DNA of 64,000 nt from an uncultured Polaribacter sp. (GTDB taxonomy: Bacteria; Bacteroidota; Bacteroidia; Flavobacteriales; Flavobacteriaceae): contig NZ_CANMHM010000001.1 of the NCBI RefSeq assembly GCF_947497695.1, positions 1 to 64,000 on the forward strand, in the 5' to 3' direction. Position 1 is the first letter of the stretch; the number at the start of each line of letters is the position of its first letter. Both the position numbers and the translations under genes were made by a program. The notes beneath the pieces are model-generated. The model saw only the letters and a list, made by a program, of their open reading frames with translations, was not told the DNA's origin and ran no database searches. Below, piece after piece: positions 1-7,127 of this stretch.

Positions 1-490
1 ACGGAACTTTAGGTTGGTTTTATGGCTTTAAATTACATCTTGTATGCAATGATAAAGGAGAAATAGTTGAGTTTATGCTTACTCCAGGCAATGTAGATGA
101 TAGAAAACCACTTCGAAATAAATCTTTTAATGATAAAATATTTGGTAAAATTTACGGAGATAAGGGGTATCTTGGAAAAGATTTATTCGATAAATTATTT
201 GTAGATGGTATTCACCTTATAACAAAGGTTAGAAAAAATATGAAGAAAAAAGCTATGGATTTTATGGATCGTATTTACTTGCGAAAAAGAGCTATCATAG
301 AATCTGTAAACGATGTCTTAAAAAATGTATGTTATATTGAACATACTAGACATAGGTCAGTTGATAATTTTATTTCAAATTTAATCTCTGGTTTAATTGC
401 ATATTCTTTTTTACCTAAGAAACCTTCTATAAAAATTGATAATATGTTACCTAATAAAAGTATAAGTTAAGTCGAACTCACGTAAGTTTA
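1..490 (+). mobile_element. Right part of an IS982-like insertion sequence
   Basis: The left edge of the window lies inside an insertion sequence whose transposase ends at 470. The true right end of the element is not certain. A short motif just after the stop codon (TCGAACTCACGT, about 474-485) is a candidate terminal inverted repeat, but the left end is outside the window, so this cannot be tested here. No target-site duplication can be assigned. Confidence 0.6.
3..470 (+). CDS. IS982-family transposase, C-terminal part (runs off left edge)
   Basis: The reading frame is open from the first full codon of the window and continues past the left edge, so the 131-residue ORF starting at the ATG at 75 is only the tail of a longer protein. 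The N-terminal stretch reads GWFYGFKLHLVCNDKGEI and then FMLTPGNVDDR, which matches the conserved core of IS982-family DDE transposases as I know them. The later YGDKGYLGK and RAIIESVNDVLKN segments fit the third catalytic region. The frame is intact in the visible part, so nothing shows that the copy is dead. Family assignment is by motif recognition only. Confidence 0.8.
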   Translation, partial: GTLGWFYGFKLHLVCNDKGEIVEFMLTPGNVDDRKPLRNKSFNDKIFGKIYGDKGYLGKDLFDKLFVDGIHLITKVRKNMKKKAMDFMDRIYLRKRAIIESVNDVLKNVCYIEHTRHRSVDNFISNLISGLIAYSFLPKKPSIKIDNMLPNKSIS

Positions 491-797
491 ATAAAAATGT
501 TCTTTATTTATCTGTAAAATTTTTATGAATAAAGACAACAAGCTATTAAAGAGAATAATTAATAGAGCTTTTTTGAAACCATATTTGAAATGTAAAAATA
601 GAGTTTATAGATTATTTTCCTTTAAAAGCCTAGTTAGTTTTAGTTAAGCCTTTCTTTACAAAGATTGTTTATACCTAGTTTTATATTAAAAAAAACGCAT
701 AAAAGTTATAGCTACAAGTTTTATGCGTTTTTTTTAAACACTATACATTTTTTTTTCGCAAACATAAATCTGTTTGAAATAAGATCGATTTTATAGC
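471..797. other. Gene-free spacer between the IS and the BNR-repeat gene
   Basis: I see no coding frame with a plausible start in this A+T-rich stretch. It holds the probable end of the insertion sequence and a strong bidirectional hairpin near 690-736. The rest is featureless. Confidence 0.6.
687..736. terminator. Bidirectional intrinsic terminator
   Basis: An AACGCATAAAA stem pairs with TTTTATGCGTT around a short loop, with an A-run on one side and a T-run on the other, so it can end transcripts from both strands. It most probably serves the minus-strand secreted-protein gene that ends at 798. Confidence 0.8.
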
Positions 798-3395
798 TTA
801 TTTTTTTACTATTTTAATCATTAATGGTTTTTCTAAAAATATTTTGGTAATATAAATACCAGCGTTCTCATTTTCTAAACTTAAATTAATTTTACCATTT
901 TTAACCTTATGTTTTTTATTAGAAATAAGCTTACCTGTTATGGAATATATATGAACCAATACATCAACCTTAGAACTTGATATCTTAATTTCAAATTGAT
1001 CACTAGTTGGGTTAGGAAAGGCTTTGATACTATTTAGGCTTTGTAATAAATTGTCATTAATAGAAAGTGATTCATTATTAATAGTAAAATCTAAAATACC
1101 ACTACCATAAGTTGAAAACCTTACAATATCTTTAGACTTAATATATTGAGCATCTGTAAAAGCAGTAAGACTAGGCACGTCATCTCCATCCATTTTATAC
1201 CATCGATCTTCTTCAGCAGAGTACACCCAAGCTCCACTAAAATTACAGGCAGCAAAAATATATTTACCAGTTGGATCTACAGTAAAGTCCATAATTCCAC
1301 TTACATTAAGTCCTGTATTATGATTTGTAAATGTTATACCACCATCATTAGAAATTAAAAAATTATTTCCTCTTCCTGCATAGTAAACTACATTTTCATC
1401 TTTCGGGCTTGCCACGATAACTTGCCTTTGTTTGGTATGCCTATCAAGTTGCCCTGGCATAGTTCCTGAATAACTTGTTTGAGTAAAAGTAGCCCCTCCA
1501 TCTGTAGAGTAAAAGAATTCTCCAGTTTTTAATCCTACATACCATCTACTTTTATTAAAGGATGAATAATTAAAACTTACAACACTACCTGGAAAAGTAT
1601 ATGGATGAATTGTTCTTAGTAATGTACTACCAGTGTAAGTAATTTTTTCTAATCGATTTTGACCTGTAGGAATATAAATTGCATCTTCAGTTTCGTCAGG
1701 TGAAGGAATCATACTTGTTGCCCACCAACTATCATAAAAATCTTTTCTAGTTACTGTACCGTAATTACCACCATTTGTTGTACTTGCTCTACCAATAGTA
1801 CCAAACCAATACCAAAACCAAACTGACGATTCATTTTTAGAGAAGGCAACTCTAAAAACATCTGTATTAGCCTCTCTATCTGCATTATAATAGCCATTTA
1901 CAGAAGGGGTGTCTAAAAAACTTTGTGATCCTCTGTCTTGATTTGCAGTATATATTCTGTCATGAACTTCACTTGTAATAGCATCATAAGCAAGAATATT
2001 AGGACTTCCTCTATTAACACTTTTCCAAGAACTCCAATCAGCTGGATCTGATGTGTAATAGCTCCCAAAATGCATCCCTGCAAAAGTAAAACTACCTCCA
2101 CCTTCTTTATCTGATATTCTTAAATGTTCTAAATCCCAAACATAAGTAGTTGGACTTAATCGATGGCGATTTGCTGCAAAAGTAGCCCCAAAATCTTGAG
2201 ACATAAATAAGTCTACAAATCCTTTAAAAACAATATTTGGTCTTGTAGGGTGAACACCTACTATATTCCTATCATTATTCGTATTGGTATGTTGCCAGGT
2301 TTCTCCTTCATCATTTGAGTAATAAATATTTCTATTCCCATCACTAACATAAAAATAAAAACGTCCACCAACTAAGGTTCCATGCAAAGTATCTAAGCCA
2401 GGGAAGGTTTGTGTTGGTTGTTTTATTAAAGAAAAATCTGTGTCATCTGCACCTAATTTAAAAATAAATATTTTAGAGTCGCTAATTCTTCTTACAAAGG
2501 CATAAATACTATTGTCATTATGAGGCTTGGTTGTATTTACCTCAAAAGAACTTCTAGCAAATTTAAAACTAGACTCTCTATAATTTAAACCATAATCATC
2601 TGAAATGAAGAGTTTATCAAAACCAGCACCCCCTTCAAGGTTTCCACCATGAGCAACCACTCTTCTTCCTGTTGGTGTTTTTACAACATGAGTTTTAAAG
2701 TTTAAAGAACTTTGAAACAAAGCCCCATTTGCTGTTGTCCAAGTTCTTCCCTCATCATCAGAAAATTCCATACCTCCATCTGGCTGCTGAAATACAAGAC
2801 GAAAACTATTGTCTGGTAAATTAACACCGTTTAAAACTAAGCCTCTAAAATTTAAACTCGTACTTCCTAAAAAATTACGTTTATGATTTCTAAGTGACCA
2901 TTTTATGCTTTTTGATTCATCAATTTTATAAATATGACCTGGTCTAGACAATATAAACATTTCATCGTTTACAGGATCATAAACGGAACCTAGAGCATCA
3001 GAACCTCCTTCATTGTATCCTGGCCCATTAGCAGAAGTCATGTGTACATATTTCTGACTCCAACTTCCAGTAACTCTATTATTGGCATAAGAATAACTTG
3101 GTAAATCAGAAAAATATTCTACTTTTCTATTTGGTTGTTTTGTACTATAGTCTGTAAACTGATAACCTGAAGCTTCTATATCTGATCTCCACTTTGTGTA
3201 ATCAATTAATTCTTTTTCTTCTAATTTAGAAGGATCAAAAGGAGCTGGCTCAGGATTTTTAATTTTAGGTCTTCCTTTCTTTTCTTTAAATTCATCTCCT
3301 ACTTTTTTAGGAATTTCGTTTTGAAAGAAACTGTAGTAGACAAAAGAGGCTATTAAAATTGATAAAATAGCTAGAAGTAAGTTGCTTTTTTTCAT
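798..3395 (-). CDS. Secreted BNR/VPS10-type repeat protein with T9SS sorting domain
   Basis: An 865-residue predicted secreted protein. Residues 1-25 form a Lys-Lys-led hydrophobic signal segment. The middle carries many Asp-box-like motifs (DDEGRTW, SDDYGLNY, SNDEGETW, SQDFGATF, STDGGATF, SNDGGITF), typical of sortilin/BNR beta-propellers found in sialidase-like and VPS10 proteins. The last 80 residues begin with KAFPNPTSDQFEI and end in MIKIVKK, a type A T9SS C-terminal domain, so the product is probably exported and attached to the cell surface or released. No catalytic residues can be assigned; it may bind or degrade polymers. It is preceded by about 420 bases without genes and appears to be monocistronic. 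Confidence 0.8.
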   Translation of the reverse strand: MKKSNLLLAILSILIASFVYYSFFQNEIPKKVGDEFKEKKGRPKIKNPEPAPFDPSKLEEKELIDYTKWRSDIEASGYQFTDYSTKQPNRKVEYFSDLPSYSYANNRVTGSWSQKYVHMTSANGPGYNEGGSDALGSVYDPVNDEMFILSRPGHIYKIDESKSIKWSLRNHKRNFLGSTSLNFRGLVLNGVNLPDNSFRLVFQQPDGGMEFSDDEGRTWTTANGALFQSSLNFKTHVVKTPTGRRVVAHGGNLEGGAGFDKLFISDDYGLNYRESSFKFARSSFEVNTTKPHNDNSIYAFVRRISDSKIFIFKLGADDTDFSLIKQPTQTFPGLDTLHGTLVGGRFYFYVSDGNRNIYYSNDEGETWQHTNTNNDRNIVGVHPTRPNIVFKGFVDLFMSQDFGATFAANRHRLSPTTYVWDLEHLRISDKEGGGSFTFAGMHFGSYYTSDPADWSSWKSVNRGSPNILAYDAITSEVHDRIYTANQDRGSQSFLDTPSVNGYYNADREANTDVFRVAFSKNESSVWFWYWFGTIGRASTTNGGNYGTVTRKDFYDSWWATSMIPSPDETEDAIYIPTGQNRLEKITYTGSTLLRTIHPYTFPGSVVSFNYSSFNKSRWYVGLKTGEFFYSTDGGATFTQTSYSGTMPGQLDRHTKQRQVIVASPKDENVVYYAGRGNNFLISNDGGITFTNHNTGLNVSGIMDFTVDPTGKYIFAACNFSGAWVYSAEEDRWYKMDGDDVPSLTAFTDAQYIKSKDIVRFSTYGSGILDFTINNESLSINDNLLQSLNSIKAFPNPTSDQFEIKISSSKVDVLVHIYSITGKLISNKKHKVKNGKINLSLENENAGIYITKIFLEKPLMIKIVKK

Positions 3396-3784
3396 AATAT
3401 ACTATTTAAAAGATATAACTTATCAGGTATCTAATAATAAAGTTACACATCAAAATTAAAGCTTAGATTTTATAATACCATAGACGTTAAAACTTTAAAA
3501 ATAGATAATATCACTTAAGTAGATTAAAGTGCTCTTAAAACACACTTTTAGATTAAGTAAAAACTGAGAATTTTATAAAATTTATTATAAATATTGATCC
3601 TCCATAGTATTTTTAGACTTTATCCACTTGATGCATAAAAACGTTTAGAGTACAATTTAGAGGTGTAAGAAATATTGAGTTTTTCCTTTTTATACTAACG
3701 AATATTTATGCGTAAAATGTGAATCTCACAACTTTTGGACTTGATCCTCTTAATTCCTAAATTTTCTAAAAAGTGTATAAAACA
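3396..3784. other. Gene-free A+T-rich spacer upstream of the BNR-repeat gene
   Basis: About 390 bases with no credible reading frame, RNA fold or repeat that I could support. The minus-strand promoter of the secreted repeat protein should lie here, but I did not find a convincing TAnnTTTG box. Confidence 0.5.
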
Positions 3785-3817
3785 AAAAAGCATCTCAAAA
3801 AAATGAGATGCTTTTTG
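3785..3817 (-). terminator. Terminator of tRNA-Asp
   Basis: AAAAAGCATCTCA pairs with TGAGATGCTTTTT across an A/T loop and is followed on the minus strand by a T-run. It lies directly after the tRNA 3' end. Confidence 0.8.
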
Positions 3818-3891
3818 CGGTCTGGACGGGACTCGAACCCGCGACCCCCTGCGTGACAGGCAGGTATTCTAACCAGCTGAACTACCAGACC
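3818..3891 (-). tRNA. tRNA-Asp (anticodon GTC)
   Basis: The minus strand folds into a full cloverleaf of 74 nt. The acceptor stem GGTCTGG pairs with CCAGACC, the D arm is TTCAGCTGGTTAGAA, the anticodon loop CTGTCAC gives GTC, and the T arm contains GGTTCGAGTCC. The discriminator base is G and CCA is not encoded, as is usual in this phylum. Confidence 0.95.
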
Positions 3892-3956
3892 GTTGCTTTT
3901 AGCGGTTGCAAATATACAATGTATTTTTATATCTGCAAACATAAAATGAAAAAAAA

Positions 3957-4877
3957 TTATTTATTTTTTTTTCTACTGATTAAATAAGCTGTCAAAATTT
4001 TATTGTACCCTTTTTGGATGTCTACTTGCACATAATCAATTTTATATTGTAAACACTTACTTTTCAGTTCTTTAAAATAATTATTTACAAATTGGGTATA
4101 TTTTTCTTGAATATTTTCTGCATATACATTTATTTCTTCTCCTGTTTCTAAATCTACAAATTTTTTGGGAGCATTGTCAAAATTGAAATTAAATTCTGTT
4201 TCTGAGTCATAAGTATGAAATAAAACAACCTCATGTTTATTGTATTTTAAATGCCTTAAAGCTGCAAACAAGGCTTCGTTATCTTTAGATGGCTGAAACA
4301 TATCTGTAAATAAAAAAATTAAAGAACGTCTATGAATTTTATCCGCAATTTCATGCAAATATTTATAGGTTTCTGTTTTAGCTGTTGAATTAGAAACTAA
4401 TAACTTTTCTAATTGCCCTAATAACATACTTCTATGACGATTACTTCCCTTTTCTGGTGCATAATATTCATAAGTATCTGAATAAATACTTAAACCAACA
4501 GCATCACTTTGGCGTTTTAAAATTTCCATTAAAGAAGCAGCTGCAACAGATGAAAAACCCACTTTATTTAGATTGTTTAAAGTTTGTGTTTTTACCACAG
4601 GATAATGCATGGAGGCAGAATTATCTATAATAATATGACATCGTAAATTGGTTTCTTCTTCATACTTTTTAGTGTATAATTTTTCTGTTTTTGCAAACAA
4701 TTTCCAATCTATATGACGTGTACTCTCTCCTTTATTATATAATTTATGCTCAGAAAACTCTACAGAAAACCCATGAAAGGGACTTTTATGCATACCTGTT
4801 ATAAAGCCTTCTACTACTTGTTTTGCAAGTATGCCTAAGTTTTTTATTTCTGCTGATTTTACTTCGGATAAGTTCAT
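3957..4877 (-). CDS. DUF58 domain protein (vWA-like)
   Basis: A 306-residue cytosolic protein with the DUF58 signature: GFSVEFSEHKLYNKGESTR followed by HIDWKLFAKTEKLY (about residues 36-68), then a von Willebrand A-like core starting IIIDNSASM, a partial MIDAS motif at Asp85. In Bacteroidota such proteins are usually encoded beside a MoxR AAA+ ATPase and BatA/BatB-type proteins. None of those is in this window, so the gene stands alone between tRNA-Asp and the thioredoxin gene. The biochemical role of the family is not established; stress tolerance or assistance to a metal-dependent complex has been proposed. The family assignment is confident, the function is not. Confidence 0.85.
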   Translation of the reverse strand: MNLSEVKSAEIKNLGILAKQVVEGFITGMHKSPFHGFSVEFSEHKLYNKGESTRHIDWKLFAKTEKLYTKKYEEETNLRCHIIIDNSASMHYPVVKTQTLNNLNKVGFSSVAAASLMEILKRQSDAVGLSIYSDTYEYYAPEKGSNRHRSMLLGQLEKLLVSNSTAKTETYKYLHEIADKIHRRSLIFLFTDMFQPSKDNEALFAALRHLKYNKHEVVLFHTYDSETEFNFNFDNAPKKFVDLETGEEINVYAENIQEKYTQFVNNYFKELKSKCLQYKIDYVQVDIQKGYNKILTAYLISRKKNK

Positions 4878-4961
4878 ACTATTTTTAAAGCTTTGTTTTG
4901 TTCTTATATTTTTAAAACTACAACTAAAAACTAAAGGTTATTCTAATAAAATACAAAAAAA

Positions 4962-5130
4962 AACTCTGACACCAAGCTTTTAGAGTGATTTGTTCAATTT
5001 ATAATTTTTAATATGTTGCTTTACAACCTTATATTAACACCTAAAAATTTTAGAATAAATAATTTGAGATCACACTAAATAGCGTGGTTAGTTCAACTTA
5101 CAGTTTTTAATGTGTTGCTTTGCAACTTTT
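4962..5130. repeat. Two diverged tandem copies of a ~55-bp hairpin repeat
   Basis: Two related segments, about 4978-5028 and 5078-5128, share the layout GTTCAA(T/C)TTA(T/C)A(A/G) followed by TTTTTAAT(A/G)TGTTGC and then TTT(A/G)CAAC. Each ends in a small GTTGC-TTT-GCAAC hairpin. They fill most of the 329-base gene-free gap between the DUF58 gene and trxA. Nothing else is visible there except the trxA terminator. Confidence 0.6.
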
Positions 5131-5156
5131 AAAAATTGAGTTTCACTAAAATAAAA

Positions 5157-5186
5157 AAAGGTTTGACGTTAGCCAAACCTTTTGAA
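5157..5186 (-). terminator. Terminator of trxA
   Basis: AAAGGTTTG pairs with CAAACCTTT around the loop ACGTTAGC. On the minus strand the stem is followed by a T-rich tract. Confidence 0.8.
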
Positions 5187-5206
5187 TATAATAAAAAATA
5201 AATGTA

Positions 5207-5524
5207 CTATATAGCTGCATCTATTTTACCTGTATATACGTTTTTAGGTGCAACACCTACTTGTTTATCTACAACTTCACCGTTTTTAAATATCAAAACA
5301 GTTGGTATATTTCTAACACCATATTTAGCTGCAAACTCTTGATTAGCATCAACATCTATTTTACCAACTACTGCTTTGCCATCATATTCTGTATGAATTT
5401 CGTCTACAATTGGTCCTACCATTCTACAAGGTCCACACCAAGCTGCCCAAAAATCTACCAATACTGGTTTGTCTGATTTTAATACTAATTCGTCAAAATT
5501 TGCGTCTGTGATTTCTAATGCCAT
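5207..5524 (-). CDS. trxA: Thioredoxin
   Basis: A 105-residue cytosolic thioredoxin of the standard length. The active site WCGPC gives Cys30 and Cys33, the cis-proline loop reads RNIPTVLIF, and DFWAAWCGPC is the canonical strand. It reduces protein disulfides and usually serves as the electron donor of PAPS reductase (CysH), whose gene lies 15 kb away. The gene is flanked by its own terminator and by a TACTTTTG box about 40 bases upstream, so it is probably monocistronic. I see nothing unusual in the protein. Confidence 0.97.
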   Translation of the reverse strand: MALEITDANFDELVLKSDKPVLVDFWAAWCGPCRMVGPIVDEIHTEYDGKAVVGKIDVDANQEFAAKYGVRNIPTVLIFKNGEVVDKQVGVAPKNVYTGKIDAAI

Positions 5525-5564
5525 CTTATATTTTTTTTAAAATTGTTGTTGTTGTTTACAATTT

Positions 5565-5572
5565 CAAAAGTA
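5565..5572 (-). promoter_or_regulatory. Putative -7 box of trxA
   Basis: The minus strand reads TACTTTTG, a match to the Bacteroidota -7 consensus TAnnTTTG, about 40 bases before the trxA start codon. I see no clear TTG at the -33 position. Confidence 0.45.
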
Positions 5573-5700
5573 AACATTTTTTTTAGTTCTTTATTTTTAA
5601 AAAATTGCTTTTTACTATTTGTGTATCAATTGTTTTTATTAGCAAAATTTAATATTACTTTTTTAGTTGTTACTAAAATTAGTTTTAAATGTAATTAATT

Positions 5701-5786
5701 GCGTTAGGGATTGAAGCATTTGTTTGAGCTCTCACGCTTTTTAGCGTGAAGCGAGTGCGAAAAGCCCGCCCTTTTTAGGAACGCCC
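5701..5786 (+). ncRNA. Structured intergenic element, flavo-1-like (copy 1)
   Basis: The element opens with GCGTTAGGGATTGAA and closes with AAAAGCCCG...AACGCCC. GCGTT pairs with AACGC and GGG with CCC, enclosing a TCACGC-TTTTTA-GCGTGA hairpin. The same outer parts recur at 23147-23222 with a different interior, which argues for a conserved RNA fold. From memory the consensus resembles the flavo-1 RNA motif of Flavobacteria; I could not verify this. Strand is chosen by the orientation of the conserved 5' sequence and is uncertain. Confidence 0.5.
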
Positions 5787-5795
5787 AAAAAAAAA

Positions 5796-6752
5796 TTAAA
5801 ACAATTCTTTTGCAATTGCCTTTATATTATCACTCTTACCCATAGAATAATAATGTAAAAACGGCACACCAGCCTCTTTTAGTTCTTTAGATTGTTGTAT
5901 AGCAAACTCAATACCAACTTGTCTTACAGCCTTATTATCTTTACAAGATTCTACTGCTTCAATTAAATTTTCTGGTAGATCAATTTTAAAAACTTGTGGT
6001 AAAACCTGTAAATGTCTTTTTACTGCTATTGGTTTAATTCCTGGAATAATTGGCACTGTAATACCTATTGCTCTTGCTTTTTTAACAAAATCGAAATATT
6101 TTTTATTATCAAAAAACATTTGCGTTACCACATAATCTGCACCAGCATCAACCTTTTGTTTTAAACGTTTTAAATCGGTATTTAAAGATGGAGATTCCAT
6201 GTGTTTTTCTGGATAGCCTGCAACACCTACACAAAAATCGTAATTATGCTCTACTTTTATATCATCATGCAGATACTTTCCGCTGTTTAAATCAGAAATT
6301 TGTTGCACCAAATCACTTGCAAAAGCATTACCTCCTTCTGTAGCTTTAAAATAAGATTCATCTTTTCTAGCATCTCCTCTTAACGCAACCACATTATCTA
6401 AACCTAAATAATGGCAATCTACCAAAACATATTCTGTTTCTTCTTTTGTAAAACCTCCACATAATAAATGTGGAATTGCATCTACTTGATATTTGTGCAT
6501 AATAGAGGCACAAATACCCACAGTTCCTGGACGCATTCTGGTAATTCTCTTGTTTAAAAGTCCGTTTCCTTTATCTACATAAACATACTCTTCTCTAGAG
6601 GTTGTAACGTCTATAAAAGGTGGATTAAACTCCATTAAAGGATCTATATTATTGTATAAATCTTGAATATTTTTTCCTTTTTGTGGTGGTATTACTTCAA
6701 AAGAAAATAACGTTTTACCGTTGGCGTTTTTTATATGATCTGTAACTTTCAT
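5796..6752 (-). CDS. metF: Methylenetetrahydrofolate reductase
   Basis: A 318-residue flavoprotein that reduces 5,10-methylene-THF to 5-methyl-THF, the methyl donor for MetH. The sequence shows the family landmarks: FEVIPPQKGKN near the N-terminus, VDVTTS-like PFIDVTTSRE, NVVALRGDARKDE in the folate/FAD barrel, and VVTQMFFDNKKYFDFV. Length is normal. It is the last gene of the metH(N)-metH(C)-80-residue ORF-metF series, which supports this role. A 146-bp inverted-repeat element separates it from the upstream ORF and abuts its start codon, so part of its expression may depend on that insert. Confidence 0.95.
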   Translation of the reverse strand: MKVTDHIKNANGKTLFSFEVIPPQKGKNIQDLYNNIDPLMEFNPPFIDVTTSREEYVYVDKGNGLLNKRITRMRPGTVGICASIMHKYQVDAIPHLLCGGFTKEETEYVLVDCHYLGLDNVVALRGDARKDESYFKATEGGNAFASDLVQQISDLNSGKYLHDDIKVEHNYDFCVGVAGYPEKHMESPSLNTDLKRLKQKVDAGADYVVTQMFFDNKKYFDFVKKARAIGITVPIIPGIKPIAVKRHLQVLPQVFKIDLPENLIEAVESCKDNKAVRQVGIEFAIQQSKELKEAGVPFLHYYSMGKSDNIKAIAKELF

Positions 6753-6898
6753 TAGCCTCCCTTAATCCCTCCAAAGGAGGGAAAATGTTGCGGGTTATTT
6801 TATGTTAATATTTTATACTTTTTAAATCTATTTCTTTTAACTAATAGTTTTCAATCGAGTTTTCCTTCCCTTTGGGGAAGGTTAGGATGGGTTTTTTA
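6753..6898. repeat. Palindrome-flanked MITE/REP-like insert
   Basis: The two ends are related in inverted orientation: CCTCCCTTAATCCCTCC with AAAGGAGGGAAAA at the metF side, and TTTTCCTTCCCTTTGGGG with AAGGTTAGGATGGG at the other. Each end carries its own small hairpin (6767-6781 and 6864-6881). The interior is A+T-rich and non-coding. The insert reaches into the 3' end of the neighbouring 80-residue ORF. Confidence 0.6.
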
Positions 6899-7124
6899 GT
6901 AACTTTTTTACGTCTTCAAAGTCTTCTTTGTATTCCCAGTAAATCCATCTTCCATCTACATAATCTGTTAAAACATATTTTTCACTTAAAGATTTAATTC
7001 TTGAAACTGCTATTAATTTCTTTCCAAATTTATCTGCAGGAATTTGTACAATGATTTCTTTATTATTTTGATCATAACCATGAGAAATTACATAACTGCC
7101 TAGTGTTAATTCTATAAACTCCAT
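6882..7124 (-). CDS. Small hypothetical protein in the metH-metF operon
   Basis: An 80-residue soluble protein that I do not recognise. It starts with MEFIELTLGSYVISHGYDQ and contains a compact, mostly beta-like segment ending in a charged tail. Its start lies 3 bases after the metH stop codon, so it is very likely translated and co-transcribed with metH. Its last residues (NPS) and stop codon are encoded by the end of an inverted-repeat element, suggesting the original C-terminus was altered by the insert. No cysteines or obvious ligand motif are visible. It could simply be a conserved passenger; no function is claimed. Confidence 0.6.
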   Translation of the reverse strand: MEFIELTLGSYVISHGYDQNNKEIIVQIPADKFGKKLIAVSRIKSLSEKYVLTDYVDGRWIYWEYKEDFEDVKKLLKNPS

Positions 7125-7127
7125 ATT

